From positions 66,320 through 130,319 of the forward strand of contig VXCM01001993.1 in NCBI GenBank assembly GCA_014773175.1: a DNA stretch of 64,000 bases. The letters run 5' to 3'. Source of the DNA: Lucifuga dentata (lineage: Eukaryota; Chordata; Actinopteri; Ophidiiformes; Bythitidae). The notes under the pieces are model-generated. The model saw nothing but the letters and a program-made list of their open reading frames with translations. It did not search any database and was not told the origin of the DNA. Below, in pieces: positions 47,999-60,800 of this stretch; within the stretch, counting starts at the first letter, position 1; each line of letters opens with the position of its first letter. Both the position numbers and the translations under genes were made by a program.

Positions 47999-48012
47999 CC
48001 ACTAGGTGGCAG
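47999..48012 (+). promoter_or_regulatory. CTCF-like motif
   Basis: CCACTAGGTGGCAG fits the CTCF core exactly; 0.4 kb upstream of the first slc2a9 coding exon. Confidence 0.45.
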
Positions 48013-48384
48013 AATCATTCTATTCTTGTCTTATGTGGTTAAACTTGGCCACCATTGTAGCCACAAGTACCATCACTGGCCACCATCTCTAATGTGTTGC
48101 AGTACAACTCTAGAACATCAACCAAAGCATCTTACCAGTTAAATGTAAGGTTCATTTGTAGGTGCGACTGCAAGTAAAAGGAGCATGCTGTCTTGAATGG
48201 TCCTAAGAAACTTTGCTTTGCTGCTAATTATACCTTATATTATCACATGCAATGTCAGCATGTTATTTCCTTTTCAGCAGATGGAGTCATTTCTGTCATA
48301 GGTTCAACTTCCTCCTCTTCGCATGAATCTTGTCTTTTCTGTAGGTGCTCTGTGTGGGTGATATGATATTTTTTTTCATTTCAG

Positions 48385-51300
48385 GTTGTTGAAAAGTGAA
48401 GATGAACAAACCAAAGGAGGACAACCTGACTGATCAAAAAATATGCGACTCTGCAAAGAACTCCAGTAAGGTCAGTGCTGAAGTGACTGTGGCCTTTAGC
48501 ACACAGTTTTTAATGTTGTCTGTGCAGTTTGGTAAATGATATCTTTTGAAATGTAATGTGACTGGGTTAAAGAACTGCTTCTCCTGTCCTGATAGCATAT
48601 AGGTCACAGTTGTTTTGATATATTATTGTTTGTCGTCTGGTCACCTCCAACCTTCACTCTCAGCTGAAAGGTTTGATAGGAAGTGTTCATCAGGACACTG
48701 AACTTTAGTGAAGAGTTATATAATCTCTGTAATCTACACTGTGTAGGTCCCCCTCATGCCACCAAAACAGCTCTGACTTGTCGAGGCGTGGACTCCACAA
48801 GACCTCTGGAGGTGTCCTGTGGTATCTGGCACAAAGACGTTAGCAGCAGACCCTTTAAGTCCTATAAATTGTGAGGTGGGGCCTCCATGGATCGGACTTG
48901 TTTTTCCAGCACATCCCACAGATACTGGATTGGATTGAGATCTGGGGAACTGGAGGCCAAGCCAACACCTTGAACTCTTTGTCATGTTCCTCAAACCACT
49001 CCTGGACAATTTTTGCAGTGTGGCAGGCGCATTATCCTGCTGGAAGAGGCCGCTGCCATCAGGGAATACCGCTGCCATGAAGGGCTGGACTTGGTCTGCA
49101 GCAATGTTTAGGTAGGTGATATGTGTCAAAGTAACATCCACATGAATGCCAGGATCCAAGGTTTCCCAGCAGAACATTGTCCAGATCATCAAACTGCCTC
49201 TGCTGGCTTGCCTTCTTTCCATAGTGCATCCTGGTGCATCTCTTCCCCAGGTAAACAACGCACACGCACCCGGCCATCCACATGATGTCAAAGAAAACGT
49301 GATTCATCAGACCAGGCCACCTTCTTCCATTGCTCCATGGTCCAGTTCTGACATTCACTTGCCCATTGTAGGCGCTTTGGGTGGTGGACAGGGGTCAGCA
49401 TGGCGCTTTGAGCTGTCTGCGTTTCGCAGCCCCATATGCAGTAAGCTGCCTTGCTCTGTGTGTTCTGACACCTGTCTATCATAGCCAGCAGTCATTTATT
49501 CAGCTATTTGTTCTACAGCAGCTCTTCTGTGGGATCAGACCAGACGGGCTAGCCTTCACTTCCCACGTGCATCAATGAGCCTTGGGCGCCCATGATTCTA
49601 TTGCCGGTTCACGGTTGTTCTTCCTTGTACCACTTTTGGTAGATACTGACTACTGCATACTGGGAACACCCCACAAGACCTGCCGTTTTGGAGACGCTCT
49701 GACCCAGTTGTCTAGCCATCAGAAGTTGGCCCTTGTCAAAGTTGCTCAGATCCTTACGTTTGCCCATTTTTCCTGTTTCCAACCCATCAAGTTCAACTGT
49801 GTTGACTTGCTGCCTAATATATCCCACCCCTTGACAGGTGCCGTTGTAACCAGATGATCCATGTTATTCACTTGACTGACCTGTCAGTGGTTTTAATGTT
49901 GTGGCTGATCGGTGTATATATATATGTAATACACACTTCTGTATCAGTTTGTGGGTCTTTGAGCAGGAGCTGAAATGTGGCCTTGTCCACTGGTTGGAAC
50001 AGTGATGATAATTTAATTTAGTGCAAGAAGACTACAAAACACTGCATTACATTTAAAGTCAATTGTAGAACCAAAACAAACAAACAAACCCATAAAATGG
50101 CATTGAAAAACCAAAAATAACACAAAAACAAATTATTAAATTGAAACACATCTTACCTTTTGACTTATAAAAAAAATTGCTTAGTATAACTACACACACA
50201 CTCACCCACCACTAAATTATTGTTATAATATTATTGTTATAATATTATAGTTATGTTTATTTACTGGAATGTTTGCTAATGAATTCTCTTTGTAAAATGA
50301 AAAACACTCACCACACCCTGGCTGGCTGGTGGTGGAATTTAATATTACAGCATATCTATTCTCCTATTCCTGTTTTTAATTCTGCATCAGTTCTTTCATT
50401 AACTAAACAAAACATCAAATAAAAATGTACACACTTTTTAGTTTCATCTACACATGATGTTTATAGTGACAAGCTTGATCCACTCCAATCCAGTAGAACA
50501 TCTTTAATTTTTAAATCTAAACAGAAAAAGTATGAGTGAGGTGTCTTAGACTGCAGGAGATCATATTAGGCTTTTCTCCCAAACAGCACGAAGCAGCTAA
50601 TGTCATTAACAGGCTATGTGATGAGCCAAAATTATAATATATACATGAATACATAATACATGAAAATAAATTATTCAAATTGACTGAATTTGTGCTTTCA
50701 TGTCAAATCAGTTGATAAAGTAATTAAATTTGCATCTAAATTTATGCTTCCATTTATCTTTTACTGGCTTGTAAAAGATAAATGGCTTGTTTGGCTATGC
50801 TTTTTGTATTTTCTCAGTACAAACACATACAAAATCATCTCATATTTTTTTCCTCATGTATCAGTTCTTATTATCATCAGACATGGAGGTAAAGGGGAAA
50901 TGTAATACTTTTTGCACTTAAAAAATTAATCAGATCAGATTCCTCTCCCCTATTAAATCATGCAAAGTATTATTGTCATTAACACCATGATTATAAATTA
51001 GTCTGTGTAATTATGCTGTTTTACCAAGTTCCCTACCTTGTTTTGTTTTTTAAGCCTGATCCTTCATTTCTTATTTGTTTTTAAAAACATTTTAATGAAG
51101 CATATGCAGGATTTGTTGCAGCATTAATTAGTCATTCATATAGTCGGTACAGCAGCCAGACTGTTGGTGATGAAAAATATGTGTAATTCCTACTAATCTT
51201 TTCAGGGGTGAACTTTGTGCCATTTATTACCTTTGATGGAATAAATTATCCATTTGGCACATTTACTGTATTTTATCAAAGGTAATAAGACAAAAACAAA

Positions 51301-54300
51301 AAACATCCTCTTTTATCTGTGTGCAACAAAGGACCTGCTGTTATACTCCATGCAGACAAAATACACTTTATGTCCTCCAAAACTATTCATAGTACTTTAA
51401 AATTGTATTGTGATGTGGCTGTTTCATGCATAAGAAACTTTATAATGAGCTTTTTTTTTTGTTCTGATCCACTCATTGTTCACCTTTGAGAGTAATGCCT
51501 GCTAATAATAGCTTTGCTACATTGTCTTGGTACTAGCATCGTAAGTAAGTAAGTAAAGTTTATTTAGCACCTTTCAAGAGCAAATGTCACAAAGTGCTTC
51601 ACAATAAACACATTAAAAATGGAACTTTAAAGTACAAACAAATAAAAACAGCATGCCATTAAGAAAGAAACAAATATATAAAATATGCAACAGAAACAAA
51701 CTACCCAAAAGCAGTTTTAAAAAGATGAGTCTTTAGCTGCTTTTTAAAAGAGTCCACTGAGTCCACAGATCTCAGGCTTGGTGGGAGAGAGTTCCAAAGT
51801 GTTGGAGCCGCAACCTCAAAGGCTCTGTCGCCTTTAGTTTTAAGTCTTGAACGAGGAATGACCAGCAGACCCTGGTCAGATGATCTGAGAGACCTGCCTG
51901 GAGTATAAGGCTGTAAGAGTTCTACAGTGTAGGTCGGTGTTTGGCCATGCAGAGCTCTGAAAGTTAAAACCAATATCTTAAATTGGACCCTGAATTTAAT
52001 GGGGAACCAGTGCAATGAAAACAGTAATGGTGAGACGTAAGACCACTTAGAGGATTTAGTCAGAAGCTTTGCAGCAGCATGCTGAACAACTTGAAGACGA
52101 TCCATAGAGGTTTTACTGAGACAGGTGAAAAGAGAGTTGCAATAGTCCAGACGTGAAGAGATAAATGCATGAATGATGATTTCTAATTCTGACCGTGAAA
52201 CAATAGAACTAAGTTTAGCAATATATCGTGTCTGTTAGATTACATTTTAAAGGACCATACTAGTAATTTTGCATGTTTAAGCCTCATAATAAAGTGTCTT
52301 ACTTCGGGGGCTGGGTCGTGTTGTGCATCCATGCCTCCAGGTTCTTGCTAAAGTCTGGAGGCATGGATACACAGCTCGCCTTGTTTAGTCATACTTCCAG
52401 GTCAGTGCTCTGGCTTGTGGCCCAGTATGTGCAAGGTAGGAGGTAACACTATGCTTAGAAAAGTTCTTTGTCCTTAAATATATAATTTTTGATCCAAATG
52501 TAAACACAAAAGGTTCGTTCCAGTCTCAAATTAATAGGCAGATCTTTTAATTCAAATGAAACTCTACATAATAAGTAAATCTAAGTGATTTTTTTTATTC
52601 CGGTGCTGTTTAAAGGTTTCTTTATGTCAGAGAAAGCCTCAGAGCAGACTGGCAACACATTAACAGCTGCCAACAACTTTCTCACAGCACCCCAAAACTA
52701 ATGAAGGAAACAAGGAAACTTGTCCTTCAATGTCTGACACCAGATAATAAAATCTTCTCTTCCTTCTACTTAAGAGTCCTGCACCAGAATCTCAAGTCAG
52801 TTTGATCTCCAATACCTTGCCTGGTTGTTATTTAGTTTACTGAGGTGTGACATCAATCCAAACTCTCAAACTACACACACACACACACACACATACACAC
52901 ACCACCTTCCCCCCATGTGTCAGGACTCCTGGTAGTGTCGAGATCTCTTATCTTTGTGGCAGTCCCTTAAATTGCAGAGCTCTAATGCAGAGAATTTAGG
53001 TTTCCTGTTGTCAATTTATCATGTCAATTTCACTTTGGACCAGAGGAAGCAGTATAATGTGTTGCTGTTAGGAAGCAGCCATTGTGAATCAGCCAAATGG
53101 AACCATTTGAGAGATTTGCTGAGAAAACGTCTCAGCAAAGTGCAAGCACATACCAGCACACACTAGCAAACACACGTGTATACACACATACTCACAGACA
53201 TTGATAAGATCCTTCAATTACTGCTAGACGCCCTCCTCATGAGCTAAAACGGACCCTCGCATAGATTAAAATGACACATTTTCCTCCATTTAAAGTTATT
53301 GTGCATGAATGTGACTGTCAATCTCATGTGATTTTAGAATATTCACATGTAATTCAGGAATGTCATTAATGGGTCAACCTTTATGCATTCTAAAATCGCT
53401 ATTATAATGTGAAGTTACATCTCTTATTTAGCTTGATTTGTTTACATTTATGTCAGCTGTAATAATAAATTGATCATCTTTATCTTTACGTAAATCATGT
53501 TTTGTATTAATCCCAGATTCTAAATCTGCAATCTGAAATGTACTATAGAAAACTACTGCAAAGACATATGTACCTTGCTTAATACTCTAGTGTTTTCAGA
53601 TAATTGTCCTGTTCTCTCCTCAAAATACTATGATCACACTGTTGTTGTAATATATTATATGGCTTCAATGATTCCTGCAAGACTGCTTATTTTACCGAGC
53701 CAAGCTACAATTTGTGCACTTATTGCTTTCACTGTTCATGTTGTCTTTTGTCTTGTAATAATGCATAATCATGACACTTCCTTTCTCGCTAATATCCAAA
53801 CTCCCATCAGAATTATCATATAACAATAACTCATATTTCTAAATAAATCATGTACATTTGAGCTAAATTCCTACATTTCAATGCACACAAGTAAGCACAT
53901 ATCAAGTAAAAGATTTTCAAATGTGATCAGTTGACATGACAATTTTTCATCAGAAATGTATATGAATTTAGCTCAAATTTGATTTGAACTTTTTTTTTCA
54001 TTTTCCTTATCCATCATTTTGGTACATGATTGAAAATAGACATATTTTTGTAATTTCATTCACTGTTTGTAAATGATTGTTTATGCATCTCTGCGGTAGC
54101 ATTAAATCTTGGCTGATATTTTTTTAATTTAATTTTTTTAATTATTTGTTTCATCTATCAGTGCGCAAACTTAAAGCAACAACAAAATCCTCCAACATAG
54201 TACAATTACATATAATAAAAGAAAGGGAGCAGGGAGAAGTAAAAGTTATAGTACCTGTTCATATATACAGTAGTTATAGTTATACAGTCATAGCTACAGT

Positions 54301-54800
54301 AAGTTATCACAGGCTGCCTCTTGTTGACCCCCAGCTATCAATCTGTGTGCTGAGCTTATTTATCACCGTCGACTTGTCACTGAGCTGATGTAGCATTCGT
54401 TGTTTGATTTGTGGCACATTCAGGGACAAAGTGAACATATAACCCAGTTTTGTAGCCTACATATATGGACCTGTATGAAATATCCTCTGTTGAATTGCTT
54501 CAGTCTGACCTTGATTTTGATCAGCTGCAATGTAATTTTCTCCAACATGTCTGTGTGTGTGAATAGTGAACCTGTCTGTACGTGTGTGCTCTCTTTTTAG
54601 CATTCAATCACAGCATGCCTGGTGAGCGCAGCATTCTTCGGTGCCCTGGGGTCATCGTTTCTTTACGGCTACAACCTCTCAGTGGTTAATGCTCCTGCTC
54701 GGGTGAGTGGAATTAACTTGTGTTCTTCCTTATCTGAACAACTTATTCAAATACAGATTTCATTTTAATGCAAGGCATAAATGGGGCCTTAGTTCAATGT

Positions 54801-54835
<35 letters not shown>

Positions 54836-57800
54836 NNNNNNNNNNNNNNNNNNNNNNNNNNNNNNNNNNNNNNNNNNNNNNNNNNNNNNNNNNNNNNNNN
54901 NNNNNNNNNNNNNNNNNNNNNNNNNNNNNNNNNNNNNNNNNNNNNNNNNNNNNNNNNNNNNNNNNNNNNNNNNNNNNNNNNNNNNNNNNNNNNNNNNNNN
55001 NNNNNNNNNNNNNNNNNNNNNNNNNNNNNNNNNNNNNNNNNNNNNNNNNNNNNNNNNNNNNNNNNNNNNNNNNNNNNNNNNNNNNNNNNNNNNNNNNNNN
55101 NNNNNNNNNNNNNNNNNNNNNNNNNCTCTCTCTCTCTCTCAAAAAAAAAAAACCCTTCAAGGACCATACTGGTGAGTTTGCATGTTTGAGCCAATTAAAT
55201 GCAATCACCAGAATGCTCCTTTAAGCAACAGGTTTCTGAGATTAGATGACATTGCCCACTTATCTCCTACACAGACCTTTAAAAATGCTGCAAAAGGATA
55301 TAGCACAGCAGTTGAACTTTTAATCTCAAAACCATCAAAAAAAATCATGAAAATTGCTTCCAAAAGCAGCTTTGTTACAGAGACAGCTGGGGTTTGATTC
55401 AGTGCTAGCTATGTGTTGTGTGTTGTGATGTTATGATAGCTTCAGGATGGAGTTGAGGGGAATTTAATAAGAGAGAGCCCATGTGTGGATATTCTAATTT
55501 CAGCATCCCCCAAGAAAGACATCAGCAGCAAGAAAATTGGACTGATTGTGTTGGGTTGGGTTGTGTTGCATGGAGCCTTGGCACAGAGCCAGAACAATTG
55601 GGGACTCTAATTCCTCTCAGGTATTAGGTAAAACTGTGAAATTGCTGTATTGGGTTTCCACCATGTGTCAGTCATGTTGTGAAGATGCGCCACATAAAAG
55701 GGGCAAAGTGTTTTCTGCTGCCATGTTTTTTAAACTCGCTGCATGTTGTCTTAGATGTAATTAGATGCCCAGCAGGTCAATTATTAGCATTCTAACATGA
55801 AAACCTTCAGATCTGCAGTTCCCAGCTCAAGCACAAGAAATGTTGGTGAAAAGCAGAAAGAGCTGTGGAGAAATAGTCTAATTATGCTCATGGCTTTTGT
55901 TGGAAGTTCTGTTTTATGCAACAATTGGCAAAATTGAGTAAATGCATGCAGTAATACTTAAAGGACCATACCTCCCATTTTGCATATTTGAGCCTAATAT
56001 ATTCAGTTTTCATACTTGTAAGGTTACTAACAACCATTTCCCAAAGGATAAAACCGTATTTCAGCTTTCCTGATATTTTGCAAAATCTCTTAACCTTTCA
56101 AAATCAAATATTCAAGTGATACACCCACCTTAAAAATCAATGTTTTACCTGCTAATATTACGCAGCCTTATGAAGTCATGGTTATTAAAATTTTTCAATT
56201 AACGCAGATCTTCTTTTGGGACTACTGGTGGAGACATACATTAAGACATACATCGCTTTTTTTTGCACTTAAATGCTAAAATTACCTAACTTCTAAAAAA
56301 AAAAAAAAAAAAAAACTGAAACCTGTTTTCAGTTAATTCCAGTACACTATTAAAATCAGCTTGTAGAGACATGAAACATACTTGAGTTAAGTAATCATCA
56401 CATTAATCATTCTAGTCAATCAATCAATCATTCAGTAATCATTCTATTAAATTTTTTGTTGTTTGGTCCAACATGGAGCTGCACAGAAGAAAATGTTTGT
56501 CTCTGCCAGGGAATATAGTCGCAGAAGCATTTAATGATTCACCTTTTAGGACTGTGACAAATTAAAAACATGTATTTGTTTACCATGTTTTTTCCTGCAG
56601 TACATTAAAGCTTTCTACAGTAAGACCTGGGTTGAGAGATATGGGGAGCCCGTTGCAGAAGAGACGCTCACCCTCCTGTGGTCTATTACAGTGTCCATAT
56701 TTGCTATTGGAGGCCTCCTGGGAGCACTGTCTGTCTCACTCATTATCAAAGTGCTGGGAAGGTAAGGCGACTCATATCTGCTTGTAATCATTCTGTTATA
56801 TTGCCATGCTAAAAACATCCCGGCCAGGTCAACAGCATTATTATTTCTCATTTATTCAAAATGGCAACAGCAAAACAAAATACCCATTCATTCCAGCAGC
56901 ATCCACGTTTCTCTGTTCTGAAGGGAAGCTAAGTCAGGCACCATCACTAGAGAAACCTTTCATATCAGAGTCCCTCTGATAAGCTGCAGTCCCTGCAGTC
57001 TGTCTCAGTCTTGTTTGGTGTGGGAGTCACTGCCATTTAGCTGTTATAAAGACCATTTCTTTCTCTACTAAAATATGTTTTTTTTTTTTTTTCAAGTGAT
57101 AATCCCTTTTATATCACGTCAGGAGCTGCTTCACTCTTTCCAGCTCTGCCACCAACACTACGACCACAATGAATTTGACTCATTTTGCCATTTCATATGC
57201 TTTTATGACAATAGTGTAATCAATGGGCCTTTTGAAAGCTTTTTGTCTACGTGACTCCAGCATATTGTTAAGATTTCATGTTCTTATTTTCATTGTGGGC
57301 TTATTTTCAAATCTTTGCGCTGATCCATTTCAATCTTCCCTTGCTGCAGCACTGCTTCACACACAAAGTGAATATAATTTGTTTTTATCAATCACATTTT
57401 ATTTCTTTTTCGGCACTTTTTCAACAGAAACTACCGTTCAAAGTGCTTTTCAGAGACTTTTGTTTGACAAAGAGGAACAGGATAAGCCATTAAATGAAGT
57501 AATTAAACAAAGGAAAAGCAGCACATAAAAACCATGAAGATCACTGACAATGCATGCACACATAAAGGAGAGGAGAAGAAGAATAAAATATAATAAATTC
57601 AATACAAGTGAAATAGAAAAAAATATTTTTATTTTGGTAGAATCACAAAATGAATAAGCAAACAAAATGAAATACATAGCTGTAGCTTAGATACTGTCTC
57701 TTTAACTTTAAGTTCAGGCTCTACACAGGCTCCAGAATCAAACAGCATGTAAGAAAAGTCGATTTCCTCTGTCAGGGAATTCCCATCGGAATGGCCAAGT

Positions 57801-60800
57801 GAAGATTTACTTTAATAGATCTGCCATCAGCTTTTTGTTGTGTTTGACTGGGATTTCTTTGTTACTTGCTGCTTTTTTCAGCAACAAGATACCAGATAAA
57901 ATAGGAGATATGTCATAAAATAAGATAGGAGATATCATATAAGATACCAGATAAGATAGAAGATACCACAATAACAGCAGCACGTCTGCTGCAGCTTAGA
58001 TTTTTAGTTTTTTTTTTTTTTTTTTTTAACAGTGTATCAGGTGTGTTTATTGGGGATTTTGTTGGCCTTGGAGATAGTGCCTTCTTGTTAACTCTTCTCC
58101 TTTATTTCCGTCCAAGTATCTGGGTTTTAAAAAGGTAGTAAGCACTGTCTGAATGTGCCTTTTCTCCCAATTATGATGCAAACCACCTTTTGTATTGTGA
58201 GTTTTTAGAAATTTAAACTGAGGAAGGTAAAATGTCATATTTTAGGCTCGTAAATTACAGGCTCTGATTGTGAAAGGTTAGACTGGAACTTGAATAAGTA
58301 CCGACATGCAGTTCAATGTCACATTCTCCATAGCAGATTAATGAAGCTGTATCTGCATATTACTCCTCTGCAGCTAAAATTTGAATGCAGCTCAGGTTGA
58401 GACTACAAGCTGAAAATACAAAAAGCCAAGAGTTTTTTTTTTTTTCCTGGTATTTTTTTTTATGCAAATGACCTCAGATTGTTAATAATTTTACCAGACA
58501 AACAATTAGTCAGCCATGTATGAGTTCCCAAGGGCATTGGCAAAAAAAATAATTTGTTTCAGACTTTCAGAGTTTATTCTTCACTTTGAGATCCAATATT
58601 GCAGACATTGTGATGAATTTCTCAGGTTTGGGGCGAGCTGTGCTGCAAGTGTTACTTTATCACTGCCTTGGTTCAGGACTGCAGAGCTGCACCCCCAGGG
58701 GCAACAACAATATTATCCCAGTGCTCTGAGATAATACAAAAAGAATCTATTATCCCCTCATGATGAGGATGTCACTCTCAAAGCAGACAAAGACTTATGA
58801 AGAGTTTATTATGAGCCATTTGAGGAAATTAGAATTAAAAAATTACAGGAACGGAGCAGAGAGGCTGGCTTACGGGGCTCATCTTAAGATTCACCTTGGA
58901 TTTCTAATGTGGGACCTTCAACATGTCAAATAAGATGAGACAGATTATTCATTCTTTCTCTCTCTACATATTCTCTGCTAGACATCTGTGAGTCTTCTGG
59001 TAACTTCACAGTGTCCTGGAAAGGTGGAAGTTTTGAAGTCAGGGAGGACAGAGGAATATATATATTAGCCTGTGGGGACCTATGAACATTTTAAAGAAAG
59101 GCTATTTAAAAGGGCCACCAGCTTCATGATGTGGCCTATTTTTGGGCCGGTTTCCTGCTACTGATTTTTACTAGTCAAATAATAAATTTATTAATCATCT
59201 ACTAGTTTTCATTTATACCAATTTCAATCTAATTATGATGTTTACGAGATGTTTGGGGGGAAAAAAACAATCTATTGACTTTATTCAGCTGTGAATCAAA
59301 ATTTTAACATGGATAGAAAACTGTGTGGCTATGCAGTCAGTCTACACCTCTCAGACCAACAGAAGAAGCCAATGAGTATGTTTGTGCATTGAAATGTACA
59401 CTTGGGGAAAAAAGGAGGAATATTAAGAGTTAAAAAAAAATCCACGTTATGATGAAGAGATTACCACTAAACAGAGGATATTCGCTTAAACTAAGTAGAA
59501 ATGGTTTAAACTGTCTTTACTTGTCAGAGCTGTTGATAATTTGTTCCCATTTTAGTTAGATTAAATTAAAGAGAAAAACAAAGCAGTGGGAAATAGTGGG
59601 AAAGAGGCTGCTGCTGTTTTTAAATACGGTAACGAGTCTTGACTGTCTCAGTTGAGACTGAGAATAAATGTCCATCTGACCATCTTGAATGCTACAACAT
59701 GATATGCAGCTGACATGCAATTTTTTTGATTGGGAAAAGTATCTTCATTTCAGAAAGAAAGAAAGAGGTTGGGATGTTTGGTCTGCATAACTCTTGCACA
59801 CAATAATAATGATCAAATCCACCAATATCCACAAATACTTTCTCTGGACTCAGTGCAGTGGAAGAACTGTGGGGTTTTGTTTTGTTGGCAGATAAAAATC
59901 GTTAGTTTCACAGAGAAAGTTTTAGGGAACTGTCTGTGGATCATGAATTGAATGAGGTGCTTTTGGGGAATTCACACTAGAAGTGCAGAAGCTTTCAGTC
60001 AACAAACAAGTTGGATGTAATGTATTTGTGAGTCCCTGGTTTGGAAAAGTCAATGGTTATATGAAATGTTTTCACAAACAAAATACTTTTCCTTTCTAGT
60101 CTTGGCTATTTTAGAATAAATAGCTTAACAGTGGCCATAGAAGACAAATCCCAGGAATGTATGGTGGATTGATGCCTAGTAAACCCAGTTAAGAATACAA
60201 AAAATTATCCCAGTCTTTCTAAATATCTCTAAAATAACTTTAACTTGACCATGCATGCATTAGGTTTTCTCAGCTAAATAAAGCTTGACAGTCTATTTAC
60301 ACAGTCAAAACCCATTACTTTTACTGAATGCAGTCGCAGCTTTTCCTGCTTTGCAGTTTCTGAAGAAGTTTATATCCAGTCACTTCCTTATCCTTTAGAA
60401 GCCATTAAATCTTTGATAGTCCTGTTATACTCTATTATCTTTTACTTAAAAAAAAAAGCTGCTGACTGTGGCAAAAAGAAATCTCAGGCAGACGTTCCAT
60501 TAGCTTCCTGTGGGTGTTTGCTTTTACCTTCTTTAAATATGTTGTTTTGCACACATCTGACAGTTTAGTATTTTAGTGAGACATAGGTGCTTATTACTTT
60601 ACAAAGGAATAAATGGCCTTAATTTAGTTGAATAGAATGACATTTCAGAGAAGGATTGTTATTTGTTTTATCTTTTACCTTCATTACAAAATATTACTGG
60701 TGCAACTTTCTTGTGTCTTTCTCAACCAAAGAGTGAAAATGTGTGAAGACAGACACATTGTGTCCCACATTTGTGTGGGAACATTTCCAGCTGTATCCAT

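Larger units (their letters stand above)
46000..48384. other. Intergenic stretch upstream of slc2a9
   Basis: Poly-T joint with an N at 46899, a GA microsatellite, and a roughly 40-bp direct repeat flanking a poly-T tract (47597-47738). Untranslated first exon(s) and promoter of slc2a9 are expected in or before this region but are not identifiable. Confidence 0.4.

Noticed and set aside
48871..49857. Several plus-strand open frames
   Set aside because: They are antisense to the broken Tc1 transposase.
54707..55224. Long open frames on both strands through the N gap
   Set aside because: They are open only because N codons contain no stops; the flanks are CT microsatellite.
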